Assembly: GCF_018417475.1 (NCBI RefSeq)
Contig: NZ_CP054856.1
Span: 930,001 to 994,000 of the forward strand
Length of the DNA stretch: 64,000 nt
Direction of reading: 5' to 3'
Origin: Novosphingobium decolorationis
Lineage (GTDB): Bacteria > Pseudomonadota > Alphaproteobacteria > Sphingomonadales > Sphingomonadaceae
The notes under the pieces are model-generated. The model saw only the letters and a program-made list of their open reading frames with translations. It made no database searches and was not told where the DNA came from. Of the stretch, positions 19,496 to 29,832 are shown in pieces. The position numbers were made by a program, and so were the translations under genes. Within the stretch, counting starts at the first letter, position 1; each line of letters opens with the position of its first letter.

Positions 19496-19583
19496 AAGCG
19501 ATCTTCCCGTCTGGCAGGCGCAAACGGTGCGCTTGCGCGGCTTTGCGCGAAACAGTGTATCGTTTCATGCACGTGCGCGCACG

Positions 19584-19610
19584 AAAAAGGGCAGGAGTTG
19601 CCCCCTGCCC
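19584..19610 (-). terminator. Intrinsic terminator of gor
   Basis: On the minus strand GGGCAGG...CCTGCCC (19610-19589) is followed at once by TTTTT (19588-19584). Its position 53 nt after the gor stop fits Rho-independent termination of gor before the pccB promoter region. Confidence 0.8.
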
Positions 19611-19663
19611 CGTTTCGCCCATCGCTTCGCATCTGCGGCGAGGTGGCCCCCGTCGGACGCGCC

Positions 19664-21010
19664 CTACTTCAGGAGGACCAGTTCCTCCGACATGGTGGGA
19701 TGGACCGCGACGGTCGCATCGAAGTCCGCCTTGGTGAGCCCCGCCTTCACCGCCACGGCGGCGACCTGGATGATCTCGGGCGAATCCGGACCGATCATGT
19801 GCAGGCCCAGCACCTTGCCGGTCTCGGGCTCGCAGATCATCTTGTAGAGCGCGCGCTCGTTACGATGCGCGAGCGCGTTCTTCATCGGCCTGAAATCGCT
19901 GGTGTAGACCGTGCACGATCCGAACGCCTTGGTCGCCTCGCTCTCGGTCATGCCGACAGAGGCAATCGGGGGGTGACTGAACACGGCCGAGGGGACGCAG
20001 CCGTAATCGACCGTGGTCGGCTTGCCGGCAAAGACCGTGTCGGCAAAAGCCTGGCCCTCGCGGATCGCGACCGGGGTGAGCTGGATGCGGTCGGTGACAT
20101 CGCCCACCGCGTAGATGCTCTCGACGCTGGTGCGGTTGTACTCGTCCACCGCGATGGCGCCGCGATCGTTGGTCGCAACACCCACCTCGCCAAGGCCGAG
20201 CCCTTCGACATTGGGCACGCGGCCCGTGGCGTAGAGCACGCAGTCGACGTCCATCGGATCATGGTTGGTCATGAAGACCTTGAGCGAGCCGTCCGCGTTC
20301 TTCTCGATCTTCTCGAACTCGGCCTGGAAGCGGAAGTTGATACCCTTGGCCAGCGAGATCTGCAGCAGACGGTCGCGCATGGCCTCGTCATAGCCGCGCA
20401 GGATCTGGTCCGAGCGGTTCATGATGGTGACCTTCGCGCCGAACTCGTTGAAAATCCCGGCGAACTCGTTGGCGATATAGCCGCCGCCCGCGATCAGGAC
20501 GCGCTGGGGAATGGCGTCGAGATGGAACGCCTCGTTCGAGGTGATGCCGTGTTCGTGCCCTTCGAAGCCAGGCACGAAGGGACGCGCGCCAGTGGCAATG
20601 AGGATGACCTTGGCGGTCTTCACCTCGCCGCTCGAGAGCGTGATTTCGTGCGGGCCGGTGATCGTCGCGCGCTCATGGAAGATCTCGACGCCGTTGTTCT
20701 CCAGCGTCTGCTTGTAGAGGCCGTTCAGGCGGTCGATGTCGTTGAGGACATTGTCGCGCAGCTTGACCCAATCGAACCTGGCTTCACCGATCTCCCAGCC
20801 GAAGTGCTTGGCGTCCTCCAGATCCTCGGCGAAGTGGGCGCCGTAGACGAGCATCTTCTTGGGCACGCAGCCGCGGATCACGCAGGTGCCGCCCACGCGG
20901 AACTCCTCGGCCACCGCCACGCGCGCGCCATGGGCTGCCGAGACGCGGCTGGCGCGCACGCCCCCCGAACCGGCACCAATGGTAAAAAGGTCGTAATCGT
21001 ATTCGGACAT
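19664..21010 (-). CDS. gor: Glutathione-disulfide reductase
   Basis: Cytoplasmic FAD enzyme that reduces oxidised glutathione with NADPH. The 448 residues have the FAD-binding DYDLFTIGAGSGGVRASR, the redox-active cysteines C43 and C48 in GGTCVIRGCVPKK, the NAD(P)H site AGGGYIANEFAGIFNEFG, an ATGRVPNV segment, AVGDVTDRIQLTPVAI for FAD, and HPTMSEE with the catalytic base His near 437. The start at 21010 gives MSEYDYDLF; the longer ORF has no ribosome site. It is preceded by an intergenic region holding a 9-bp palindrome and one repeat copy, and is followed by its own terminator. Confidence 0.93.
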   Translation of the reverse strand: MSEYDYDLFTIGAGSGGVRASRVSAAHGARVAVAEEFRVGGTCVIRGCVPKKMLVYGAHFAEDLEDAKHFGWEIGEARFDWVKLRDNVLNDIDRLNGLYKQTLENNGVEIFHERATITGPHEITLSSGEVKTAKVILIATGARPFVPGFEGHEHGITSNEAFHLDAIPQRVLIAGGGYIANEFAGIFNEFGAKVTIMNRSDQILRGYDEAMRDRLLQISLAKGINFRFQAEFEKIEKNADGSLKVFMTNHDPMDVDCVLYATGRVPNVEGLGLGEVGVATNDRGAIAVDEYNRTSVESIYAVGDVTDRIQLTPVAIREGQAFADTVFAGKPTTVDYGCVPSAVFSHPPIASVGMTESEATKAFGSCTVYTSDFRPMKNALAHRNERALYKMICEPETGKVLGLHMIGPDSPEIIQVAAVAVKAGLTKADFDATVAVHPTMSEELVLLK

Positions 21011-21109
21011 CTGCTGGTCGCTCCCGGCGCGTGGGCCTTGCATTCGAGACTATGGATCGCTGCGCGGCATATGGGCCGGGACAGGTCCCTTTGACAACCG
21101 CGCGCCCTT

Positions 21110-21130
21110 ATTGTTTGCCTAGCAAACAAT
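21110..21130. promoter_or_regulatory. Perfect palindrome upstream of gor
   Basis: ATTGTTTGC-CTA-GCAAACAAT: 9-bp arms around a 3-base centre, about 100 bp before the gor ATG on the minus strand. The ATTG-N13-CAAT ends fit a LysR-type site, and the TTTGC-N3-GCAAA core also resembles sites of other alphaproteobacterial regulators. The binding protein cannot be named from sequence. Confidence 0.45.
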
Positions 21131-21155
21131 CGAAACGATGCAAGAAGGAAGGATT

Positions 21156-21268
21156 CCGAGGGCCATCGCCCTCGGGCTCCCCAGAACGGCAACCTCACTC
21201 TTCCCGCGCCACGCTGGCGCAGAACGGTGAGGTCGCCGATTCCGGGGTCAAGGGGCGATGGCCCCTTG
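21156..21268. repeat. Palindromic intergenic repeat, copy 1
   Basis: Left arm CCGAGGGCCATCGCCCTCGG (8-bp stem, CATC loop), centre with CCTCAC...GTGAGG pairing, right arm CAAGGGGCGATGGCCCCTTG. The CAAGGGG arm lies 16 nt after the pgi stop. See the other copies at 26535, 43497, 56138 and 61151. Confidence 0.9.
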
Positions 21269-21284
21269 CATCCTCTACCTTACT

Positions 21285-22805
21285 TCACGCGATCCCGGCG
21301 GCCTGGAGCAGCGCTTCGGTCGAGGGATCAAAGGTAGTGCCCCCCTTCTCGATCTGCTTGGCAATCGCCTTGCCCAGCTCGACGCCGAACTGGTCGAACG
21401 GGTTGATCCCCATGAGCACCGCGTTCGCGAACGTGCGGTGTTCATGGAAGGCCACCAGCGCGCCGAAGGTGGCGGGCGTCAGATCGTCGAGAAGGATCGT
21501 CGCCGAAGGACGGTCGCCCGGATAGGCGCGCGCCGCGTCGTCGCTCGCCTTGCCCGCCATGAGCGCGGCGCCCTGCGCAAAGCAGTTGGAGAGCAGGATG
21601 CGGTGGTGGTCCTCGGCCAGGTCATCGCCCGGTGCAATGCAGGCGATGAAGTCCACGGGCACGAGGTTCGTGCCCTGGTGGAGAAGCTGGAACACCGCGT
21701 GCTGCGCATCGGTCCCCACGCCGCCCCAGGTGATCGGCGCGGTCGGCCCTTCGACGGGGGTGCCGTCCGCCTTCACGCTCTTGCCGTTCGATTCCATCTC
21801 GAGCTGCTGGAGATAGTCGGGCAGCAGCGCCAGGCGCTGGTCGTAGGCGAAGACCGCCCGGGTCTGGCAGCCGCGCAGGCGCGTATAGTACTGGTCGGCA
21901 AAGGCCGCGCGCAGCGGCAGGTTGTCCGCCCCGTCGGTGTCGCGGAAATGCTCGTCCATGGCAGCCGCGCCCGCGAGGAACTCGGCAAAGTCCGGCCAGC
22001 CCAGTGCCATCGCGACCGGGAAGCCGATCGAGGACCACAGCGAATAACGCCCGCCCACGCTTTCCGAGAAGGGCAGGATGCGGGTTTCATCGACGCCCCA
22101 TTCCACCGCCTTATCCGGCGACGCCGTCAGCGCGACAACGCGGCCATAAGGGTCCTCGACATCGTTCTCGCGGAACCAGTTCATCACGCTCTCGGCGTTG
22201 GTCATGGTCTCGATGGTGGTGAAGGTCTTGGACGCGATGGCCAGCATCGTGGTTTGCGGATCGCAGGCCCGCAGCGCGCGCTCCAGCGCAACCCCGTCGA
22301 TGTTGGAGACGACATGGACGTCAACCAGCGAGCCCTCTTCGGCCAGCGCGTCGACCGCGAGCGCCGGGCCCAGCGCCGAACCGCCGATACCCACGTGGAT
22401 GAGGTGCTTCACCTCGCCCATCGCGCCGCGCAGGATGGCCTCGACGATGGCGGCGGTCTTGTGGTGGTAGTCGAGCGCCAGCTGGACGCTCTCCTCCTTG
22501 CCCACCCCGCGCTGGGCGGTGTGCTCGGCCGCGCGGCCTTCGGTCGGGTTGACGATCTCGCCCGCGAACAGCGCCGCGCGCCGCCCGGCAAAGTCCATGG
22601 CGCCCGCCAGTTCCTCGAACGCGGCGATGTGCGCGTCGTCGAGGTGGGTCTTCGACCAGTCGAATCGGATCTCGCCCAGCGTCTCTTCCTCGCCCAGCTC
22701 GAAGCGGGTCGAAAGCTTGTCGAGGCGCTGCGAATCGCCATCGAAGAGCTCGGTCAGGCTCGGTTTTGCAAGCCCCTTGAGAGCGTCCCAGATCGCGTCA
22801 GTCAT
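21285..22805 (-). CDS. pgi: Glucose-6-phosphate isomerase
   Basis: Interconverts glucose-6-phosphate and fructose-6-phosphate. The 506-residue protein has the family landmarks HVGIGGSALGPALAVDAL, ASKTFTTIETMTNAES, SESVGGRYSLWSSIGFP, the active-site ESNGKSV near 340 and HQGTNLVPVDFI with the conserved histidine, then GINPFDQFGVELGK. The ATG at 22805 has GAGGAG six bases upstream. It is divergent from lepB, with 167 nt between the starts. Confidence 0.95.
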   Translation of the reverse strand: MTDAIWDALKGLAKPSLTELFDGDSQRLDKLSTRFELGEEETLGEIRFDWSKTHLDDAHIAAFEELAGAMDFAGRRAALFAGEIVNPTEGRAAEHTAQRGVGKEESVQLALDYHHKTAAIVEAILRGAMGEVKHLIHVGIGGSALGPALAVDALAEEGSLVDVHVVSNIDGVALERALRACDPQTTMLAIASKTFTTIETMTNAESVMNWFRENDVEDPYGRVVALTASPDKAVEWGVDETRILPFSESVGGRYSLWSSIGFPVAMALGWPDFAEFLAGAAAMDEHFRDTDGADNLPLRAAFADQYYTRLRGCQTRAVFAYDQRLALLPDYLQQLEMESNGKSVKADGTPVEGPTAPITWGGVGTDAQHAVFQLLHQGTNLVPVDFIACIAPGDDLAEDHHRILLSNCFAQGAALMAGKASDDAARAYPGDRPSATILLDDLTPATFGALVAFHEHRTFANAVLMGINPFDQFGVELGKAIAKQIEKGGTTFDPSTEALLQAAGIA

Positions 22806-22972
22806 GCCAGTCTCCTCGTTCATGGCGCATTTGGATCGCCTTATGGTTATTGCAGATGCGAAAACCAAGCCGTTTCACAAGAGCGGCGACGCGCCTGTCC
22901 CCGGTCGAGCCAAGTTGGCCGCTCCTCGGCAATTCACTTGACCTTTGGGGCCTCGCGCAACATGGGTCGGGC

Positions 22973-23848
22973 ATGAGCGAAACCGACAGCGTTCCCGACA
23001 CGGCGCCCCAGCCCCAAGCGGCCAAGCCTGACGAAAAGCCCAAGAAGGACGAGAACTTCTTCGCGTTCCTGTTCTGGCTGGTCCTGGGCGTGGTCGTGCT
23101 GCGCAGCTTCATCATCTCGCCCTTCAACATTCCCAGCGAATCGATGCTGCCACGCCTGCTGATCGGGGATTACCTGTTCGCCTCGAAGTGGTCCTACGGC
23201 TACTCGAAGTACTCGCTGCCATTCAGCGCGCCGCTGATCCCGGGACGCGTCTTTGCCAGCCAGCCGGAACGCGGCGATGTCGTCATCTTCAAGGCGCCCC
23301 CGGGCAACGACCTCGACTATATCAAGCGCGTGATCGGCCTGCCCGGCGACGAAATCCGCATGCAGGGCGGCCAGGTCATCCTCAACGGCACGCCCGTGCC
23401 CAAGGAACGCATCGACGACTTCATCCTGCCCGTCACGCAGAACATGCGCGATTCCGCCAAGACGGAAATGCGCCTCCCCTGCGTCGAGCCGCGTTTCGAG
23501 ATCGTGCGCGCCGATGGCTCGTCCGCCTGCCGCTACCCGCAGTACCGCGAAACGCTGCCCAACGGGGTCAGCTACAACGTGCTCGACATGGGCCCGCGCG
23601 AGAAGGACAACACCGGCACCTACATCGTGCCCGAAGGCCACATGTTCCTCATGGGTGACAACCGCGACAACTCGCTCGACAGCCGTTTCCCGCCGATCGA
23701 AGGCGGCGGCATCGGCATTGTCCCGCAGGAAAACCTGGTCGGCAAGGCCGCGCTGATGATGTTCTCGACCGACGGCTCGGCCAACTGGCTGCTGCCCTGG
23801 ACCTGGTTCACGGCCGCGCGCTGGAACCGCATCGGTGGGACCTTCTGA
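22973..23848 (+). CDS. lepB: Signal peptidase I
   Basis: Inner-membrane serine protease that removes signal peptides on the periplasmic side. The 291 residues have an acidic/proline-rich cytoplasmic tail (1-28), a single transmembrane segment (about 30-48), then the box B motif PSESMLP with catalytic S57, and box D YIKRVIGLPGDEI with the general base K118, then MGDNRDNSLDSR. The ATG at 22973 is chosen over a long upstream extension to 22850 that overlaps the pgi leader. It is followed after 3 nt by rnc and then era, a common alphaproteobacterial lepB-rnc-era order. Confidence 0.94.
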   Translation: MSETDSVPDTAPQPQAAKPDEKPKKDENFFAFLFWLVLGVVVLRSFIISPFNIPSESMLPRLLIGDYLFASKWSYGYSKYSLPFSAPLIPGRVFASQPERGDVVIFKAPPGNDLDYIKRVIGLPGDEIRMQGGQVILNGTPVPKERIDDFILPVTQNMRDSAKTEMRLPCVEPRFEIVRADGSSACRYPQYRETLPNGVSYNVLDMGPREKDNTGTYIVPEGHMFLMGDNRDNSLDSRFPPIEGGGIGIVPQENLVGKAALMMFSTDGSANWLLPWTWFTAARWNRIGGTF

Positions 23849-23851
23849 TCC

Positions 23852-24520
23852 GTGCTCACTGACGATACCCGCCGCTTTCTCGAAGAGACGGTCGGCCAGC
23901 CCATCGCGGACGAGGCGATCTGGATTGCCGCCCTCACCCACGGCAGCACCGGCGAGAAGCGCAACTACGAACGCCTGGAGTTCCTGGGCGACCGGGTCCT
24001 GGGCCTCTCCATTGCCGAGTGGCTCTACGAACACAGCGCCGAGGCCGAAGGCCGCCTGTCGCAGCGCCTCAACGCACTCGTCAGCCGCGCAACCTGCGCC
24101 GTCATAGCGCGTGGCCTGGGCCTGGGCCCGCACATGCGCCTTGGCAAGCAGGCACGCGACGACGGCGGCGAGGACAGCGAGAACATCCTGGGCGATGTGA
24201 TGGAGGCGCTCATCGGCGCCTGCTTCCTCGTCCACGGTTTCGAAGCGGCACAGGCCATGGTGCGGCGCCTCTGGGCCAAGACGCTGGAGGGCAAGACCGG
24301 CCAGCGCAAGCACCCCAAGTCGGCGCTTCAGGAATGGGCCGCGGGCAACCGCCGCCGCATGCCCGAGTACAAGCTGCTCGACCGCTCCGGCCCCGATCAC
24401 GCCTCGCAATTCACCGTCGAGGTTGCTATTCACAATGTGGGCCGCGCGCAGGCCACGGCCAATTCCAAGCAGGATGCCGAAACCCGCGCGGCCGAGGAAT
24501 TCATGAGGAAGTTTGCATGA
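23852..24520 (+). CDS. rnc: Ribonuclease III
   Basis: Cleaves double-stranded RNA, including rRNA precursors. The 222-residue protein starts at GTG 3 nt after the lepB stop. The catalytic domain carries the signature NYERLEFLGD (38-47) and a second acidic cluster DVMEALIGACFL near 115. The dsRNA-binding domain occupies about 155-222 (KSALQEWAAGN, YKLLDRSGPDHASQFTVEV, GRAQATANSKQDAETRAAEEF). It overlaps era by 4 nt (ATGA). Confidence 0.94.
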   Translation: MLTDDTRRFLEETVGQPIADEAIWIAALTHGSTGEKRNYERLEFLGDRVLGLSIAEWLYEHSAEAEGRLSQRLNALVSRATCAVIARGLGLGPHMRLGKQARDDGGEDSENILGDVMEALIGACFLVHGFEAAQAMVRRLWAKTLEGKTGQRKHPKSALQEWAAGNRRRMPEYKLLDRSGPDHASQFTVEVAIHNVGRAQATANSKQDAETRAAEEFMRKFA

Positions 24521-25428
24521 CGTCGCCCGAAAACAGCGCGGAGAAGTGCGGCCTTGTCGCCGTCATCGGCGCGCCCAACGCGGGCAAGTCCACGCTGGTC
24601 AACGCCCTTGTCGGCCAGAAGGTCGCCATCACCTCGGCCAAGGCGCAGACCACCCGCGCGCGCCTCATGGGCATTGCCCTGGAAGGCAAGGTCCAGATCA
24701 TCCTGGCCGACACGCCCGGCATCTTCGCGCCCAAGCGCCGGCTCGACCGCGCGATGGTGGCCGCGGCCTGGGAAGGCGCGGAAGAAGCCGACGCGATCCT
24801 GCTCGTGGTCGACCCGATCAAGCAGCGTCGCCACGAACTGGAGCCCCTGCTCGAGACGCTGAAGGAGCGTTCGGAGCGCAAGATCCTCGTCCTCAACAAG
24901 GTCGATGCCTGCGCCAAGGAACCGCTGCTCAAGCTCGCCCAGGAACTGGGAGCTGCGGTCACTTTCGATGAAGTCTACTTCGTCTCCGCCCTCACCGGGG
25001 ACGGCGTGCCGGAACTGAAGGCGCACCTTGCGGGGCTCATGCCCGAAGGCCCTTGGCACTACCCCGAGGAACAGGTCTCGGACGCCAGCGAGCGCCTGCT
25101 CGCCTGTGAGGTCACACGCGAACAGCTCTACCGCCAGCTCCACGAGGAACTGCCCTACGACAGCGCGGTGCGGGCTGAAAGCTACACCCAGCGCAAGGAC
25201 GGCTCGGTCGAGATCCGCCAGCAGATCGTCGTCACGCGCGACAACCAGCGCGCCATCGTGCTGGGCAAGCGCGGTGCCAAGATCAAGGCCATCGGCGAAG
25301 CCGCCCGCAAGGAACTCGCCGAGATCCTGGGGCAGAAGGTCCACCTCTTCCTCCATGTGAAGGTCGAGGAAAACTGGGCCGAAACGAAAGATATCTACGA
25401 AGAAATCGGGCTCGACTGGGTCCGCTAA
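24517..25428 (+). CDS. era: GTPase Era
   Basis: Essential GTPase that binds 16S rRNA and helps assemble the 30S subunit. Of 303 residues, the N-terminal G domain has G1 GAPNAGKST, G3 DTPG, G4 NKVD and G5 SALTG. The C-terminal KH domain has EIRQQIVVTRDNQRAIVLGKRGAKIKAIG and ends in LFLHVKVEENW. The ATG overlaps the end of rnc, so the pair is coupled. Confidence 0.95.
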   Translation: MTSPENSAEKCGLVAVIGAPNAGKSTLVNALVGQKVAITSAKAQTTRARLMGIALEGKVQIILADTPGIFAPKRRLDRAMVAAAWEGAEEADAILLVVDPIKQRRHELEPLLETLKERSERKILVLNKVDACAKEPLLKLAQELGAAVTFDEVYFVSALTGDGVPELKAHLAGLMPEGPWHYPEEQVSDASERLLACEVTREQLYRQLHEELPYDSAVRAESYTQRKDGSVEIRQQIVVTRDNQRAIVLGKRGAKIKAIGEAARKELAEILGQKVHLFLHVKVEENWAETKDIYEEIGLDWVR

Positions 25429-25474
25429 GCGTTTCCAGCCAGACTTTTACCCGCGTTCCCTTTCAGGAGGCACG

Positions 25475-26509
25475 ATGACGTTCTTTTCCCGCGCGGGCCG
25501 CCTTGAGCTGGCCGCGCTGCTTACCGCTGCCTGCGCGCTTTCGATGAGTGCGGCCCAGGCCCAGACGAAGGCGCCCGTGCGTGTCGAACCGACTACGCCC
25601 GAACCTGTCGTCACTCTCGAGGCTCCCCCGCCGCCCGAACCCGTGAGCCTGGAAGGCGAGCGCTACGTAGCGATGGGCTCCTCGTTCTCGGCGGGGCCGG
25701 GCCTGCGCCCGGCCAAGCCCGGCCCTTATCCGCGTTGCGGGCAGAGCCAGAACAACTATCCCACGCTCCTTGCCGAGCGCTTCGGGCTGAACCTGACCGA
25801 CCGCACCTGCTCGGGTGCGATGACGACGAACATCTTGGGCCCGTGGAAGGAAATCGCCCCCCAGATCGAGGCGGTCACGCCCCAGACCCGACTGGTGACG
25901 ATCACCATCGGCGGCAACGATCTCAACTACATCGGCAACCTGTTCTCGGCGACCTGCCACTTCCGCAACGCAAACCGCGCTCCTGGAGCCAAGCCGCGCA
26001 CGTGCAACGCCGTGCGCACGCCCCAGAACGTCGACTACGCGCGCGTCGAAATGCAGATGAACGAGATCATCCGCCGTGTGCGCAGCCAGGCCCCGCGAGC
26101 GCAGATCGTGCTCGTCCAGTACCTGACCCCGCTGCCCCCTGCTGGGCAGCTGTGCGAGGCGACGCCTGTCAGCCCCGAACACGCCGCCATCGTGCGCACC
26201 ATCGGCAAGCGCCTTGGCGAGATTACCGACAAGATCGCCCGCGAACGCGGTGTCCTGGTCGTGGAAATGAACATTGCCTCGAAGGGGCACACCCCGTGCG
26301 ATGGCGAAAACGCCTGGATGATCGGTTCACCGGCGGGCTACGACGGGAGCCTGGGCCTCCAGTGGCACCTCAACCTCGCGGGCATGCGCGCAACCGCACA
26401 GGACATCTCGTGGTGGCTGATCAACAGCGGCATCAAGGAAATCAACCCGCCTGCGTACGACGATGCGCCTGAGGTACAGAGCCAGGACAGCGCGGCCGCA
26501 ATCGGCTGA
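25475..26509 (+). CDS. Secreted SGNH/GDSL-family hydrolase
   Basis: An exported esterase or lipase-like enzyme of 344 residues. It has a signal peptide (about 1-29, ending SAAQAQ), a Pro/Glu-rich linker to about 60, then the SGNH blocks: block I MGSSFSAGPG (nucleophile S70), the SGAMTTN glycine, GGND with the oxyanion asparagine near 148, and LQWHLNLAG with the catalytic histidine near 312. Paired cysteines in the catalytic domain suggest disulfides in the periplasm or medium. The start is fixed by CAGGAGG. The gene stands alone downstream of era and is followed by a repeat copy. The substrate is unknown. Confidence 0.82.
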   Translation: MTFFSRAGRLELAALLTAACALSMSAAQAQTKAPVRVEPTTPEPVVTLEAPPPPEPVSLEGERYVAMGSSFSAGPGLRPAKPGPYPRCGQSQNNYPTLLAERFGLNLTDRTCSGAMTTNILGPWKEIAPQIEAVTPQTRLVTITIGGNDLNYIGNLFSATCHFRNANRAPGAKPRTCNAVRTPQNVDYARVEMQMNEIIRRVRSQAPRAQIVLVQYLTPLPPAGQLCEATPVSPEHAAIVRTIGKRLGEITDKIARERGVLVVEMNIASKGHTPCDGENAWMIGSPAGYDGSLGLQWHLNLAGMRATAQDISWWLINSGIKEINPPAYDDAPEVQSQDSAAAIG

Positions 26510-26534
26510 TTTCAAGAAGATAAAGAGAACTTCT

Positions 26535-26648
26535 CAAGGGGCCATCGCCCCTTGGACCCCGGAACGGGCCACCTCACGTCTTTCAGCCACGGTCACGCAA
26601 GGAAGGTGAGGTCGCCAGTTCGGGGAGCCGGAGGGCAATGGCCCTCGG
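26535..26648. repeat. Palindromic intergenic repeat, copy 2
   Basis: Opposite orientation to copy 1: CAAGGGGCCATCGCCCCTTG (26535-26554) starts 25 nt after the hydrolase stop. The centre has CCTCAC...GTGAGG, and the far arm CCGGAGGGC-AATG-GCCCTCGG (26628-26648) carries one extra G. Confidence 0.88.
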
Positions 26649-26666
26649 AAACGTCTTGTTTCGCCT

Positions 26667-26846
26667 TTACCGCGCCTTCGCGATGGAAAACCCGTGCTGG
26701 CGCGCCGCATCCTTGGTCGATTCCTCGGTGCGATTGAGAGCCTTGGCGATTTCCTTGAGGCCCTTGCCCTTCCCCGCAAGCATCTGCAGCTTCTGCAGCT
26801 CTTCCGGTTTCCAGGGCTGCTTGTGCTTGGCGATCTTGTTGCTCAT
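26667..26846 (-). CDS. Small basic helical protein (59 aa), possible helix-turn-helix
   Basis: Starts MSNKIAKHKQPWKPEELQKL and ends HGFSIAKAR. The middle KQPWKPEELQKLQMLAGKGKGLKEIAKALNRTEESTKDAARQ looks like a SANT/Myb- or sigma70-r4-type helix-turn-helix: a tryptophan, a helix, GKGLKEIAKALNRTEES as turn and recognition helix. Such small proteins usually bind DNA, but no family was recalled with certainty. It has its own codon structure on the minus strand and lies 118 nt downstream of topA. A hairpin separates the two genes, so it may have its own promoter. Confidence 0.65.
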   Translation of the reverse strand: MSNKIAKHKQPWKPEELQKLQMLAGKGKGLKEIAKALNRTEESTKDAARQHGFSIAKAR

Positions 26847-26913
26847 GGCCTGCTTTCCGGCCCGCTGACGGGCCTCACATGATTGGGGCCGCCGAAGCGC
26901 CCGATGCGACCGG

Positions 26914-26949
26914 CGCAGCGGAGACGGCCCAAAGGCGCCATCCGCTGCG
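26914..26949 (-). terminator. Hairpin downstream of topA
   Basis: CGCAGCGGA and TCCGCTGCG form a perfect 9-bp stem, with a further GGCGCC/GGGCC pairing possible inside, 14 nt after the topA stop. No U-tract follows, so intrinsic termination is uncertain. Confidence 0.4.
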
Positions 26950-26963
26950 TGATCTCGCGAAAG

Positions 26964-29654
<2,691 letters not shown>

Positions 29655-29677
29655 TTCAGACTTTCTAGTATGCCCCT

Positions 29678-29721
29678 CACGTGCGTGCGCATGCACATAC
29701 ACGTGTATGTGTGTACGCATA
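29678..29721. promoter_or_regulatory. 44-bp purine-pyrimidine alternation upstream of topA (Z-DNA-prone)
   Basis: Every base from 29678 to 29721 alternates purine and pyrimidine without a break, mostly CA/TG and CG/GC steps, 24 nt before the topA start. It contains an 18-bp perfect palindrome, CACATACACGTGTATGTG (29694-29711). Such DNA readily flips to Z-form or extrudes a cruciform under negative supercoiling. The only -35-like hexamer is TTGACG (29750-29745), beyond the tract. Confidence 0.75.
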
Positions 29722-29832
29722 GGGTGGGAATCGGATGAACCGTTCGTCAAGCACCAATGCGTGACGGCGCGATGGCAAAAGTGGGGACCCTGCCCGCGAG
29801 GCACAAGGCTCGGATGCGCCCGACGGGTCCGC

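Noticed and set aside
22938..22966. lepB promoter from TTGACC
   Set aside because: The corresponding -10 is CATGGG, too weak to support.
29655..29804. N-terminal extension of TopA through the alternating tract
   Set aside because: Toprim begins exactly at the ATG at 29654, and the extension translates into low-information His/Arg sequence.
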